Assembly (NCBI GenBank): GCA_023388055.1
Contig: JAEWGW010000004.1
Location: 124,001 to 188,000 of the forward strand
Source: Bacillota bacterium
GTDB lineage: Bacteria > Bacillota > Bacilli > Paenibacillales > NBRC-103111
Direction of reading: 5' to 3'
Length of the DNA stretch: 64,000 nucleotides
Both the position numbers and the translations under genes were made by a program. Under the pieces are notes generated by a model that did no database searches, was not told the origin of the DNA, and saw only the letters and a program-made list of their open reading frames with translations. Each line of letters starts with the position of its first letter. Position 1 is the first letter of the stretch. Shown piece by piece: positions 7,959 to 16,187 of the stretch.

Positions 7959-8008
7959 TTGACCGAATCGGTTTATGGAGCTATCCTTAGCTCATCGACC
8001 GATTCGGT
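7959..8008 (+). promoter_or_regulatory. Promoter with two copies of a TetR-type operator
   Basis: TTGACC (7959-7964) and TATCCT (7982-7987) are 17 bases apart. Two copies of the 11-base palindrome ACCGA-A/T-TCGGT lie at 7962-7972 (over the -35 box) and 7998-8008 (near the start of transcription), centres 36 bases apart. This fits autorepression by the TetR protein encoded next. Confidence 0.7.
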
Positions 8009-8033
8009 CTATTCTGTTTACAGCGAGGTGCAC

Positions 8034-8657
8034 ATGTTGGAGAAATTCGAAAGCCTGCCCGTGGAGAAGCAGAACGCCGTCCTGAACGGAGCTATGGCCT
8101 GCTTCGCCGCCAACGGCTACAAAAAAGCCTCCGCCAGCGACATTGCCGGTGAGGCAGGCATATCCAAGGCCATGGTGTTCCATTATTTCGGCACCAAAAA
8201 AGCCCTTTACCTCTATCTGCTGGATTACTGCTGCCAGATGATGGTGGGTGAAATCCGGGAGAGGCTGGACCCGGCCGTCACCGATTTTTTTGACCGGATC
8301 AAACAAGCGACCACGATCAAGCTGTCCGTGCTGGGGAAACATCCTGCCATGCTGACTTTTTTGGAGGGCACCTATTTTGAGACGGATGAAGAGGTGCGAG
8401 GGGCTGTTCAAGCCTACTATACCAAGGAGGAATGGGACCAGGTCCGGACCAGGCTGACCCTGGAGAATCTGGATGTCTCCAAGTTCAAGGATACCGCCGA
8501 TCCGGCGCTGGTGCTGAAGATGCTGGTTCGGTTTGCCTACGGTTATCTCAACATGACGGACGGCAAGCTGGATCTGGAGCTGGACAGTTTGCTTCAGGAG
8601 TTTGAGGCGTGTATGGCTTTGTTGAAAACTCATCTGTACAAACCGGAATATCTATAA
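8034..8657 (+). CDS. TetR-family repressor of the ABC-2 exporter operon
   Basis: About 207 residues from the ATG at 8034. The open frame extends upstream through the operator, so the longer form is unlikely. The N-terminal helix-turn-helix reads ASDIAGEAGISKAMVFHYFGTKKALYLYLLDY, typical of TetR. The C-terminal helical domain should bind a small ligand. It is the first gene of an operon with an ABC ATPase and two permeases, so it probably derepresses the exporter when the exported compound is present. Confidence 0.88.
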   Translation: MLEKFESLPVEKQNAVLNGAMACFAANGYKKASASDIAGEAGISKAMVFHYFGTKKALYLYLLDYCCQMMVGEIRERLDPAVTDFFDRIKQATTIKLSVLGKHPAMLTFLEGTYFETDEEVRGAVQAYYTKEEWDQVRTRLTLENLDVSKFKDTADPALVLKMLVRFAYGYLNMTDGKLDLELDSLLQEFEACMALLKTHLYKPEYL

Positions 8658-8681
8658 AAGCCATTGAGGGAGGTGCTTTCC

Positions 8682-9563
8682 ATGAATGCCATCGAAACCA
8701 GAAGCCTGACAAAACAATACGGAGGGGCAAGAGGCATTTCCGACGTGAACCTGAGCGTGGCGCAGGGTGAGGTTTTCGGCTTTATCGGGCCTAACGGCGC
8801 GGGCAAATCCACCACCATCCGAACCCTGCTGGGACTGATCTCCCCCACCTCCGGCAGCGCCTTCATCTTTGGCAAAAGCTGTGCCGAGCATCCGGACATC
8901 CGCCGCGAGGTGGGTTATCTGCCCTCCGAGGTGTTCTATTATGACCGCATGCGGGTGGGCGAGCTGCTCCAATATTCCGCCAGCTTCTACAAAAAAGACT
9001 GCAAAAAGCGGATTGCCCAGCTTGCAGAGGTCATGAATCTGGATTTGAGGAAGCGGATTGACGATCTTTCCTTTGGCAATAAGAAAAAGGTGGGTATTGT
9101 CCAGGGGCTGCTCCACGAGCCCAAGCTTATTATTCTGGATGAGCCTACCAGCGGTTTGGACCCCTTGATGCAGCAGCGTTTTTTCGAGCTGATCGCCGAG
9201 GAGAACCGGAAAGGGGCCACGGTTTTTTTCTCCAGCCATATCTTAAGCGAGGTACAGCGGCTGTGTGACCGGGTGGCGTTTATCAAGGAGGGCAGAATCA
9301 TCCAGCAGGAGAAGGTCAGTGTCCTCCAGGAAAACAGCTACAAGAAATTCGCTCTGGAGGCCAAAGCTCCTATCGGGCAAAGCCTGCAGCAGCTCGAAGG
9401 GGTCAGCGGCTTCACCGCCAAGGATAACGGTGCCAGCTTTATGTACAGAGGCAATATCAATGCCGTGATGAGGGAAATCGCCGGTTTGGATCTGCGCAAT
9501 ATTTCCATCACGGAGCCGGATCTGGAGGAAATCTTCCTACATTATTACGAAAAGGAGGACTAA
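8682..9563 (+). CDS. ABC transporter ATP-binding protein (ABC-2 exporter)
   Basis: About 294 residues from the ATG at 8682, which has GGGAGG at good spacing. Walker A is GPNGAGKST, the signature region is LSFGNKKKVGIVQGLLHEP, and Walker B is LIILDEPTSGLDP. The C-terminal extension of about 80 residues is typical of the CcmA/BcrA-type ATPases of drug, bacteriocin and lantibiotic exporters. It works with the two following permeases at the membrane. Substrate unknown; regulation by a TetR protein hints at an antimicrobial or toxic compound. Confidence 0.9.
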   Translation: MNAIETRSLTKQYGGARGISDVNLSVAQGEVFGFIGPNGAGKSTTIRTLLGLISPTSGSAFIFGKSCAEHPDIRREVGYLPSEVFYYDRMRVGELLQYSASFYKKDCKKRIAQLAEVMNLDLRKRIDDLSFGNKKKVGIVQGLLHEPKLIILDEPTSGLDPLMQQRFFELIAEENRKGATVFFSSHILSEVQRLCDRVAFIKEGRIIQQEKVSVLQENSYKKFALEAKAPIGQSLQQLEGVSGFTAKDNGASFMYRGNINAVMREIAGLDLRNISITEPDLEEIFLHYYEKED

Positions 9564-9568
9564 GCGGC

Positions 9569-10369
9569 ATGAACATGTATCTCCATGAGCTGAAGGCCCT
9601 GCAGAAATCCGCATTCATCTGGATCTGTGCGCTGATCGGCATGACCGCCCTCTATATGTCCGTCTATCCGGGTATGACCGCAGATGCGGAAAGCTTCCGG
9701 AAGCTGCTGGAGGGTTACCCTCCGTCTGTCAGAGCCATGCTGGGCATCCGGCTGGAATCCATCGCCTCCATGCTGGGGTTCTATTCATTTATTTTTTCCT
9801 TTATTGCTCTGGGCGGGGCCATTCAAGCCATGATTATAGGGGTATCCGTTCTCTCCAAGGAAACCCGGGAGCGGACAGCAGATTTCCTGCTGGTGAAGCC
9901 TGTTTCCCGGCAATCCATCGTCACGGCGAAGCTGCTGGCGGCAGTGACGGTCCTCGCACTCACCAACGCAGTATTCTATGCGGCAGCCACCGGGATGGCC
10001 GGATTGGCGGCGAAGGAGACCTTCGACCATTGGGTATTTTTCCTGATCAATCTGACGCTGCTTTTTGTGCAGCTGATTTTCCTTGCTCTGGGTGCCGCGG
10101 TTTCGGTGTTCTTCAACAAGCTGAAGGGTGTACTGCCCATCTCGCTTGGAGTGGTCTTCGGGCTGTATGTAGTGGGGGCGCTTCTGGCCGCAGATAATTC
10201 CACCGCTGCCGCCAGAGCCTTGTCCCCGTTCCAATACTTTAGCCCTGCTTATGTAGTGGAGCATGCCGGCTATGAAATGCCATACCTGCTGCTGGGTGCT
10301 GCGGTTGTGGCCATAGGCACCGCCCTCACCTATCTCATTTACATCCGCAAGGACATCCATGCCGTCTGA
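9569..10369 (+). CDS. ABC-2 type permease subunit
   Basis: 266 residues with six predicted membrane segments. It contains LSKETRERTADFLLVKPVSRQSIVTAKLLA, the segment usual in the first cytoplasmic loop of ABC-2 permeases that contacts the ATPase. It begins 6 bases after the ATPase stop. It is homologous to the next gene (same length and same loop), so the exporter is probably a heterodimer. Confidence 0.88.
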   Translation: MNMYLHELKALQKSAFIWICALIGMTALYMSVYPGMTADAESFRKLLEGYPPSVRAMLGIRLESIASMLGFYSFIFSFIALGGAIQAMIIGVSVLSKETRERTADFLLVKPVSRQSIVTAKLLAAVTVLALTNAVFYAAATGMAGLAAKETFDHWVFFLINLTLLFVQLIFLALGAAVSVFFNKLKGVLPISLGVVFGLYVVGALLAADNSTAAARALSPFQYFSPAYVVEHAGYEMPYLLLGAAVVAIGTALTYLIYIRKDIHAV

Positions 10370-10402
10370 CACGGTGGACAGCGGAATACGGGAGGATTGT
10401 AT

Positions 10403-11197
10403 ATGAATGTGTTCATAAGAGAGCTGAAGGCCAACCGGAAGCCCCTGATTATTTGGTCCGTGTGCATGGCGCTGCTTATCCTGTCCGGGATGGGCAAATA
10501 TACGGCCTATTCCTCCGGGAGCGAAGGCGCACAGGCCTTGGCGGATTTGCCCCAGACCCTGAAATCGCTGCTGGGAATGGGGTCTTTGGATGTGACCACC
10601 ATGACCGGATTCTTCGCTCTGCTGTTCCTCTATATCGAAATTGCAGCAGGCATCCATGCCGTGCTGCTGGGCAGCGGGATTCTGGCCAAGGAGGAGCGGG
10701 ATAAAACCACGGAATTCCTCATGACGCGGCCCCTGTCCCGGACCTCTATCGTCTGCGCCAAATTAGGCGCCGCCCTGATTAACGTGGTGGTGCTGAATCT
10801 GATATCGCTGGGGGTTTCTCTGGCTGCGGTCTCCGCCTATAACAAAGGGCCGGATATCTCCGGCGAAATTACCACATTCCTGCTGAGTTTGCTGCTGGTG
10901 CAGCTGATTTTCCTCACCCTGGGGATGCTGCTGGCCGCTGTGCTGCGCAATGCCAAAACCTCCGGCTCCATCTCCGCAGGAGTGCTGATGGCCGCCTTCG
11001 TTATCTACGAATTTACGGAGCTGAACCAAAGCCTGCGGTTTCTCAACATCCTGACACCCTTCAAATATTTCAGCTACGCCGATATGGCGGAGGGGGCAGG
11101 GCTTCATCCCGGCATTGCGGCGGTTTCGCTATTGCTGTCAGCCGCCTTCGCTTGGGGGACCTTCTATTTTTACCGAAAGCGGGATTTGGGGGTGTAA
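10403..11197 (+). CDS. ABC-2 type permease subunit
   Basis: About 264 residues from the ATG at 10403, preceded by GGGAGG. Six hydrophobic segments and the loop LAKEERDKTTEFLMTRPLSRTSIVCAKLGA match the preceding permease closely, so the two genes likely arose by duplication. It is the last gene of the TetR-ATPase-permease-permease operon. No clear terminator is seen in the short gap before the convergent gene at 11231. Confidence 0.88.
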   Translation: MNVFIRELKANRKPLIIWSVCMALLILSGMGKYTAYSSGSEGAQALADLPQTLKSLLGMGSLDVTTMTGFFALLFLYIEIAAGIHAVLLGSGILAKEERDKTTEFLMTRPLSRTSIVCAKLGAALINVVVLNLISLGVSLAAVSAYNKGPDISGEITTFLLSLLLVQLIFLTLGMLLAAVLRNAKTSGSISAGVLMAAFVIYEFTELNQSLRFLNILTPFKYFSYADMAEGAGLHPGIAAVSLLLSAAFAWGTFYFYRKRDLGV

Positions 11198-11230
11198 GGA
11201 AGTCCTGGCAGGCAATCTCCACCGGAATCC

Positions 11231-12361
11231 CTATCCTTTCTGAGAAACCACAACATATTCGGCCATCCACTGCAGCACCTCATTTTCGAAGGGAAACACA
11301 TCATCTGCAGGAGCAAGCAGCTCTCCGTATATCAAGTCTGCTTCATTCGCGGTGCAGCCCATGCTCCTGCAGGTATCAAGCCACTGCGAGATATCCTGCA
11401 GCTTATCTGTTTCGGAGCTGACGATTGGGTCAAGACAGGTAAGAAGCTCCATCCACTTTTGGGTATTGGCACTTTTTTTATCCTCGACCGCGCTGATATT
11501 GTAAACCGCATGAGCCTGATGCTTAAGCACACGGCAGCCCTCCGCAAAACCAGCCTTCATTTTGTCCCGCATACTTTGAAAGCCTCCATTGGAAAAAACC
11601 ACATCTGCGCAATTGTCCGCCAAAGGCAGCGCAGCGCAATCACAAGCTATATAGACCATGTCGACATATGGATTTTGCCATTCCTCGGAGAAGAACACCC
11701 GGTTCCATTTCAATATTCTGTGGCTTAAATCGGTCATGATGACCGTAATAGGCCAATCGATCCGTTCTATCATATATTTGATGCCGCTGCCGGTACCGCA
11801 GGCCATATCCACAATGACCCGCGGCCGGAGCTTCTTGATCTGCTGCCACATCACCTCCCTGTAATGAGGGGAGCCTTGCCAATACCGCGGGTTTCCCGGA
11901 TGGCGCTGCTCCTCCAGATAGTGCTGGTAATTCCGAAGCCATAAAGACCAATATTCCCCTTCTGTTTCACGGGAGCCAAAATGAATAACCCCATCCATAA
12001 TCTCATACCGGTGTCCCTCCTCACAGTAAAAACTGGGGGTATCCTGTTTATTCGGCGAATGCAGAGCTAACGCTTTATGGCATTGTGGACATACCAGATG
12101 TTTGCTGATAAATGCGATCCCTCTATCGAGCCCGTATGGGAGACTTGTGAAATCCTGTCCCTCCAGAATCGCATTTATGGAAAGATTGCATATCCATGAG
12201 ATATTCAGCAGCACCTCGATATCCGGAAGAGCAAGGCCAGTTTCCCATTTGGAAACAGCCTGTGTACTGACATGAAGCTTTTCGGCAAAAACTGCTTGTG
12301 AAAACCCAAGCTCCTTGCGGAGCGCTGAAATCCTGCTGCCTACTACGGTTTTGTTAATCAT
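11231..12361 (-). CDS. XRE helix-turn-helix fused to zinc-ribbon and SAM methyltransferase
   Basis: About 376 residues from the ATG at 12361, which has AAAGGAGG at ideal spacing. Residues 5-65 form an XRE/Cro helix-turn-helix (QAVFAEKLHVSTQAVSKWETG). Residues 91-117 hold a CxxC...CxxxH cluster (C91, C94, C113, H117) like the zinc site of RlmA-type rRNA methyltransferases. From about residue 180 there is a class I methyltransferase fold with VDMACGTGSG. So a DNA-binding module sits in front of an RlmA-like enzyme. It could be a self-regulating methyltransferase or a SAM-sensing regulator. Direct repeats upstream may be its own operator. Confidence 0.82.
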   Translation of the reverse strand: MINKTVVGSRISALRKELGFSQAVFAEKLHVSTQAVSKWETGLALPDIEVLLNISWICNLSINAILEGQDFTSLPYGLDRGIAFISKHLVCPQCHKALALHSPNKQDTPSFYCEEGHRYEIMDGVIHFGSRETEGEYWSLWLRNYQHYLEEQRHPGNPRYWQGSPHYREVMWQQIKKLRPRVIVDMACGTGSGIKYMIERIDWPITVIMTDLSHRILKWNRVFFSEEWQNPYVDMVYIACDCAALPLADNCADVVFSNGGFQSMRDKMKAGFAEGCRVLKHQAHAVYNISAVEDKKSANTQKWMELLTCLDPIVSSETDKLQDISQWLDTCRSMGCTANEADLIYGELLAPADDVFPFENEVLQWMAEYVVVSQKG

Positions 12362-12382
12362 GCTTGTCCCTCCTTTACCTGT

Positions 12383-12431
12383 CATTCTACTTTGTTTTAT
12401 GGCAAAAACAATGTAACGTTATTCTACTTTT
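12383..12431 (-). promoter_or_regulatory. Direct repeats upstream of the XRE-methyltransferase gene
   Basis: ATTCTACTTTG (12383-12393) and ATTCTACTTTT (12421-12431) are direct copies 38 bases apart in the region where the promoter of the minus-strand XRE gene should lie. They may be the operator of its helix-turn-helix domain. Confidence 0.35.
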
Positions 12432-12497
12432 GAACCTAGCCTTCAACCGTCAGTTGATAGAACTGATTTTTATGTAATGTTTTTTCACACAACCCTC

Positions 12498-12525
12498 TTG
12501 ACACTCCAGTATTAATGGCTATAAT
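12498..12525 (+). promoter_or_regulatory. Sigma-A promoter of the DUF2294 gene
   Basis: TTGACA (12498-12503) and TATAAT (12520-12525) both match consensus, with a 16-base spacer. Transcription would start near 12532. Confidence 0.75.
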
Positions 12526-12603
12526 AAAACTAACAAAAGGCATTAACCTATCAACACAAGTTACATTATCTTACATGTTTTCTCTCCGTAAGGGCGTGAA
12601 GCG

Positions 12604-12981
12604 ATGGGACTATCGGAAGGCGAAGCCAAACAGGAGATTCTGAGGATTTACAACGCGATCAATAAACGGATTTTTAACGTGGGTGTAAAACAGCAGAAGG
12701 TGGATTTCGTCGATAACAAGATTCTGATTATGTCCCTGAACAGCAGAGTCCCGGTCCTGAAGCTGCTGGACGGCGATCACCCTTTTGCCACCCGCCAGAT
12801 CGATTATCTTCTGTTCCAGCAGTTCAAGAAGCAGATCACCTTGGCCCTGGAGGAGCGTTTCCAACTGAATATTCTTGCCATACTCAAAGACTATGATCCT
12901 GAGACCGAATTTTCCGGTACGATTATCGTCTTGGAGCGTGACATCAGCGCATGCCTGAACGAATCAACCGAACTCCTCTGA
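12604..12981 (+). CDS. DUF2294 (MpsC-like) family protein
   Basis: 125 residues covering a whole DUF2294 domain. Visible features are ILRIYNAINKRIFNVGVKQQKVDFVDNKILIM, a central VLKLLDGDHPFATRQIDYLLFQQFKKQITLALEERF, and a C-terminal strand region. Some members are named after MpsC of a membrane-potential-generating system, others are of unknown function. The protein is small, soluble and without a signal. The start ATG has only a weak upstream site (AAGGGCG). It precedes an ABC importer operon, but a probable structured or terminator RNA separates them, so co-function is uncertain. Confidence 0.75.
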   Translation: MGLSEGEAKQEILRIYNAINKRIFNVGVKQQKVDFVDNKILIMSLNSRVPVLKLLDGDHPFATRQIDYLLFQQFKKQITLALEERFQLNILAILKDYDPETEFSGTIIVLERDISACLNESTELL

Positions 12982-12997
12982 AGGAGAGCGGCCGGAT

Positions 12998-13058
12998 ATC
13001 GTCAGTTTAGCCCCCTAACGACAGGAGTTGTCGGAGAGGACTGGACTGGCGATTTTTT
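12998..13058 (+). ncRNA. Structured leader or terminator before the ABC importer
   Basis: ATCGTCAG (12998-13005) can pair with CTGGCGAT (13046-13053, one G-U), closing a 40-base region that holds an inner stem CGACA / TGTCG (13019-13033). Six T follow immediately. It may be only the terminator of the DUF2294 gene, or a small regulatory RNA that stops transcription ahead of the importer. It does not match TPP, guanidine or purine riboswitch motifs that I can recall. Confidence 0.4.
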
Positions 13059-13083
13059 ATTACCAAAAAAAGGAGTGAGGTTC

Positions 13084-13866
13084 ATGAGCTACAAAATCCA
13101 GATTTCCGGAGTCAGCAAAACCTTCCGCCGGGACGGCAAAGAGGTCTCGGCCATGAAGGAAACCAACCTGTCCATTGAGGAAGGCCGTTTTGCCAGTATC
13201 ATCGGCCCCAGCGGCTGCGGCAAATCCACCCTGTTCAACATTATCGCCGGACTCACTCCCCCCTCCACCGGAGAGGTCATCGCAGACGGGCGCAATATTG
13301 TGGGCAAGGCCGGTTATGTGGGGTACATGCTCCAGAAAGATATGCTTCTGCCTTGGCGGACCATTCTGGACAATATTATCCTCGGTATGGAAATCCGCGG
13401 GATTCCCCGCAAGGAGGCGGTGAACCGGGCGCTGCCCCTGATGGAGAAATACGGCCTGAAGGGCTTCGACAAGCATTATCCTAAGGAGCTGTCCGGCGGT
13501 ATGCGGCAGCGGGCGGCGCTTCTGCGGACCCTCCTCTATGACCGGGACATCATCCTGCTGGACGAGCCCTTCGGCGCGCTGGATGCCCAGACCCGGCTGG
13601 CCATGCAGAATTGGCTTCTGCAGATCTGGGCGGATTTCCGCAAAACGGTGCTGTTCGTCACCCACGATATCGATGAGGCCATCTATCTCTCTGATGATAT
13701 CTATGTATTCTCCTCCCGCCCCGGCCGGATCAAGTCCAAGATCACTGTCACTATGGAGCGTCCCCGGAAAACGGAGGATATGACCTCCCCCGCCTTTATG
13801 GATTTGAAGCATCACCTGATGGAGCTGCTGTCCGCCGGCCATGACGAGGAAGCACAGATATCCTGA
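13084..13866 (+). CDS. ABC importer ATP-binding protein (SsuB/ThiZ/NrtD-type)
   Basis: About 260 residues from the ATG at 13084 (AGGAG at good spacing). Walker A GPSGCGKST, signature LSGGMRQRAALLRTL, Walker B IILLDEPFGALDA and the switch THDIDEA are complete. The family imports nitrate, sulfonates, taurine or thiamine precursors. The permease and binding-protein genes follow, with a repeat cluster before the latter. Substrate not determined; the isochorismatase-like hydrolase downstream suggests an amide or ureido compound, which is only a guess. Confidence 0.9.
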   Translation: MSYKIQISGVSKTFRRDGKEVSAMKETNLSIEEGRFASIIGPSGCGKSTLFNIIAGLTPPSTGEVIADGRNIVGKAGYVGYMLQKDMLLPWRTILDNIILGMEIRGIPRKEAVNRALPLMEKYGLKGFDKHYPKELSGGMRQRAALLRTLLYDRDIILLDEPFGALDAQTRLAMQNWLLQIWADFRKTVLFVTHDIDEAIYLSDDIYVFSSRPGRIKSKITVTMERPRKTEDMTSPAFMDLKHHLMELLSAGHDEEAQIS

Positions 13867-13893
13867 AATCCCGAATAGAAAGGAAGGAAGCCC

Positions 13894-14778
13894 ATGGAAT
13901 CCGTTCAAAAGAAAGCCTTTGTGGTTCATGCCCTGCCCCATGCCGATGAGAAGGCTGTCGCTGCCGCCCCTGCGCTGAAGGCTGTCCCCCTCATTATCGA
14001 CGAGGAGAAAAAAGAGCGTAAAAAGCTGATGACCATCCGGCTGCTCCGGCTGCTCGCCGCTGTCCTGATCTTCGTTGGGTGGGAGGTTTTCACCCGGATC
14101 GGTGTCATGGACCCGTATTTCTGGAGCAGCCCCGGGGCTATTCTCAAGACTACCTGGACCCAAATGACGGAGGGCAAGCTGCTGGGAGATATCGCCTACA
14201 CCTCCTCCGCCACCATTCTCGGCTTTATTTTCGGAACACTGTGCGGCGCTCTCCTGGGTTTATCCTTCTGGTGGTCCCGGACCTACGCCGGCGTCAGCGA
14301 GCCGTACCTGATCATCCTGAACGCCATGCCCAAGCTGGCCTTGGCTCCCGTCCTGGTAATTCTTCTGGGCATCGGCTTCTTCTCCAAGGTGGCCCTGGCC
14401 TTCTCCATGACGGTTGTGGTCTCCGCCCTCTCCGCCTACAGCGGTGTAAAAAGCGTTGACCCGGATATGGAAAAGCTCATGTATTCCCTCGGCGCCAAAC
14501 GCCGCCAGGTGTTCACCAAGGTGGTGGTCCCCTGGTCCATGCCCTGGATCATCAGCAGCCTGCGGATCAATATCGCCTTGGCCCTGGCCGGCGCAATTGT
14601 CGGCGAATTCATCGCCTCCCGCCAGGGAGTAGGACGCATGATCATGTACGCCGGAACCATCCTGGACATTAACCTGGTCTGGGTGGGTGTGGTCGTGCTG
14701 TCCGTGCTGTCCATGGTGATGTATTGGGGCGTGGTCATATTGGAAAAATGGCTGGCCAAGGGGTTAACAAAGCAATAG
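13894..14778 (+). CDS. ABC importer permease (SsuC/ThiX-type)
   Basis: 294 residues. About 55 polar residues precede the first membrane segment. Six segments follow, with the EAA-type loop SLGAKRRQVFTKVVVPWSMPWIISSLRINIALA that docks to the ATPase. It belongs to the BPD_transp_1 family and partners the preceding ATPase. The ribosome binding site is AAAGGAAGGAAG. It ends before the repeat cluster at 14850. Confidence 0.9.
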   Translation: MESVQKKAFVVHALPHADEKAVAAAPALKAVPLIIDEEKKERKKLMTIRLLRLLAAVLIFVGWEVFTRIGVMDPYFWSSPGAILKTTWTQMTEGKLLGDIAYTSSATILGFIFGTLCGALLGLSFWWSRTYAGVSEPYLIILNAMPKLALAPVLVILLGIGFFSKVALAFSMTVVVSALSAYSGVKSVDPDMEKLMYSLGAKRRQVFTKVVVPWSMPWIISSLRINIALALAGAIVGEFIASRQGVGRMIMYAGTILDINLVWVGVVVLSVLSMVMYWGVVILEKWLAKGLTKQ

Positions 14779-14849
14779 TAATTGCCCTGGAAATAATCTT
14801 CCAAAAGTGATGCAAGCTTCGCAGGCGCCTCTTTTTTAGGGGCCTCTAC

Positions 14850-15037
14850 TTCTAACGGCGGTGAGAGCCTCTATTTGCCCCAGAACGGGGGACGGCAAAA
14901 TCTAACGGAAGCAGAAGCCCTTATTGGGCTAGTAAATGGCCTGCGTCCGAGTAATTCACTCAAATAGCGGCCGCAGCCGCCGTTAGCTTTTCTGAAGTGG
15001 TATTTTTGCAAAAATAAGAGCTCCCACCGCCGTTAGT
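14850..15037. repeat. Family A four-unit inverted repeat cluster (A2)
   Basis: Direct units at 14850-14878 and 14900-14929 and inverted units at 14960-14987 and 15009-15037, pitch 50 bases, total 188. It fills the gap between the permease and the binding protein of what should be one importer operon, so it lies in the transcript unless the second gene has its own promoter. Confidence 0.85.
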
Positions 15038-15097
15038 GCCCGTCCTGGTATGATCAGACCAAAATAAAAGCCCATTACGGAAAGGATGAACTCATCT

Positions 15098-16180
15098 ATG
15101 ACCGAACGCCTCCACAAACGCCTGTTGCTGCCCCGCATCCACAAAGCTCCACTGGTTTTGTCCTTGTCCCTGCTTGTTGCCGCCGCACTTGCCGGCTGTG
15201 GAGAAAAGTCCACCACTCCCGTCGCCGAAGCCCAATCCGGTAAAAGCCTCAAGAAAATCGTTATTGCCGAGCCTCTTCATCTGACTGGATACCTGCCTAT
15301 GTATGTGGCGCAGCGTGAAGGATATTTTGCCGAGGAGGGTCTGGAGGTGCAGGTCATTCAAGCGACAGGCGGCGCCCATGTAACCGCTGTGGTTAGCGGC
15401 GATGCCTGGGGTGTAATTGGCGGGCCTGAGTCCAATGCATTGGCGAATACCAATAGCTCGGACCCGATTATGTCTGTGGTAAATGTGGTGAACCGGGCTA
15501 ACGTTTATTTGATGGCCAAAAGCGGCACAGCCCCCAAAAGCACCTCCAAGGAGGATCTGAAGGAGTTCCTGAAGGGCAAAAAGGTCAATGCCAACCGGCA
15601 CGGCGGAACGCCGAATTTGCTGACCCGCTACCTGCTGCTGGATGTGGGGCTTGATCCGGAGAAGGATGTGCAGCTGCTGGAGCCAGCGGATGGTTCTACG
15701 GTGGTTACCATGGTGAAACAAGGGGCGGCGGATATTGCCAACGGTGCCGAGCCGCAGATTGTGGACGGCATCAACCAGAAAGTGTGGGACGAGCCCTTTT
15801 ACAAGTTCCCCAGCTTGGGTGATTTCGCCTACTCTGTAGTCAGTGTGAAGAAGTCGACTATCACCAAGGACCCGGAAACGGTCCAGAAGTTCACCAATGC
15901 CATGATTAAGGCGCTGAAGAAGGTGCAGTCCGACAAGGAGCTGGCCAAAACCAATCTGAAGGCGGAATTCCCCACTCTTTCGGAGGAAGCAGTGAAGGCT
16001 TCGCTGGACCGGGCGTACGCAGACAGCCTGTGGAGCCCTGACGGCATTATTTCGGAGAAGGCGCTGGAGAATGACATGAATGTGATGATCAAAACCGGGA
16101 TATTCAAGGGTACGTATACCTATGACGGTCTGGTGGATATGCAGTTTGCCAAAAAAGCCAATGAAGCTGCGGTGAAGTGA
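15098..16180 (+). CDS. ABC importer substrate-binding lipoprotein (SsuA/NMT1-like)
   Basis: About 360 residues. A hydrophobic signal ends in the lipobox LAGC (the Cys followed by GEKSTTP), so it is anchored to the outside of the membrane. The mature part reads KIVIAEPLHLTGYLPMYVAQREGYFAEEGLEVQVIQATGG, typical of SsuA/TauA/NMT1 binding proteins. The ATG at 15086 directly abuts GGAAAGG, so the second ATG at 15098 is the better start. It feeds the permease and ATPase encoded upstream. Confidence 0.88.
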   Translation: MTERLHKRLLLPRIHKAPLVLSLSLLVAAALAGCGEKSTTPVAEAQSGKSLKKIVIAEPLHLTGYLPMYVAQREGYFAEEGLEVQVIQATGGAHVTAVVSGDAWGVIGGPESNALANTNSSDPIMSVVNVVNRANVYLMAKSGTAPKSTSKEDLKEFLKGKKVNANRHGGTPNLLTRYLLLDVGLDPEKDVQLLEPADGSTVVTMVKQGAADIANGAEPQIVDGINQKVWDEPFYKFPSLGDFAYSVVSVKKSTITKDPETVQKFTNAMIKALKKVQSDKELAKTNLKAEFPTLSEEAVKASLDRAYADSLWSPDGIISEKALENDMNVMIKTGIFKGTYTYDGLVDMQFAKKANEAAVK

Positions 16181-16187
16181 GGTGCTG

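Noticed and set aside
12998..13058. TPP, guanidine or purine riboswitch before the importer
   Set aside because: None of the conserved motifs of these classes is present; only a generic structure with a terminator is supported.
13060..14163. Minus-strand frame of 367 codons opposite the importer ATPase
   Set aside because: Opposite strand of a complete ABC ATPase with Walker and signature motifs.
14818..14846. Terminator after the importer permease
   Set aside because: The candidate stem AGGCGCCT / AGGGGCCT has the T-run in its loop rather than after the stem.
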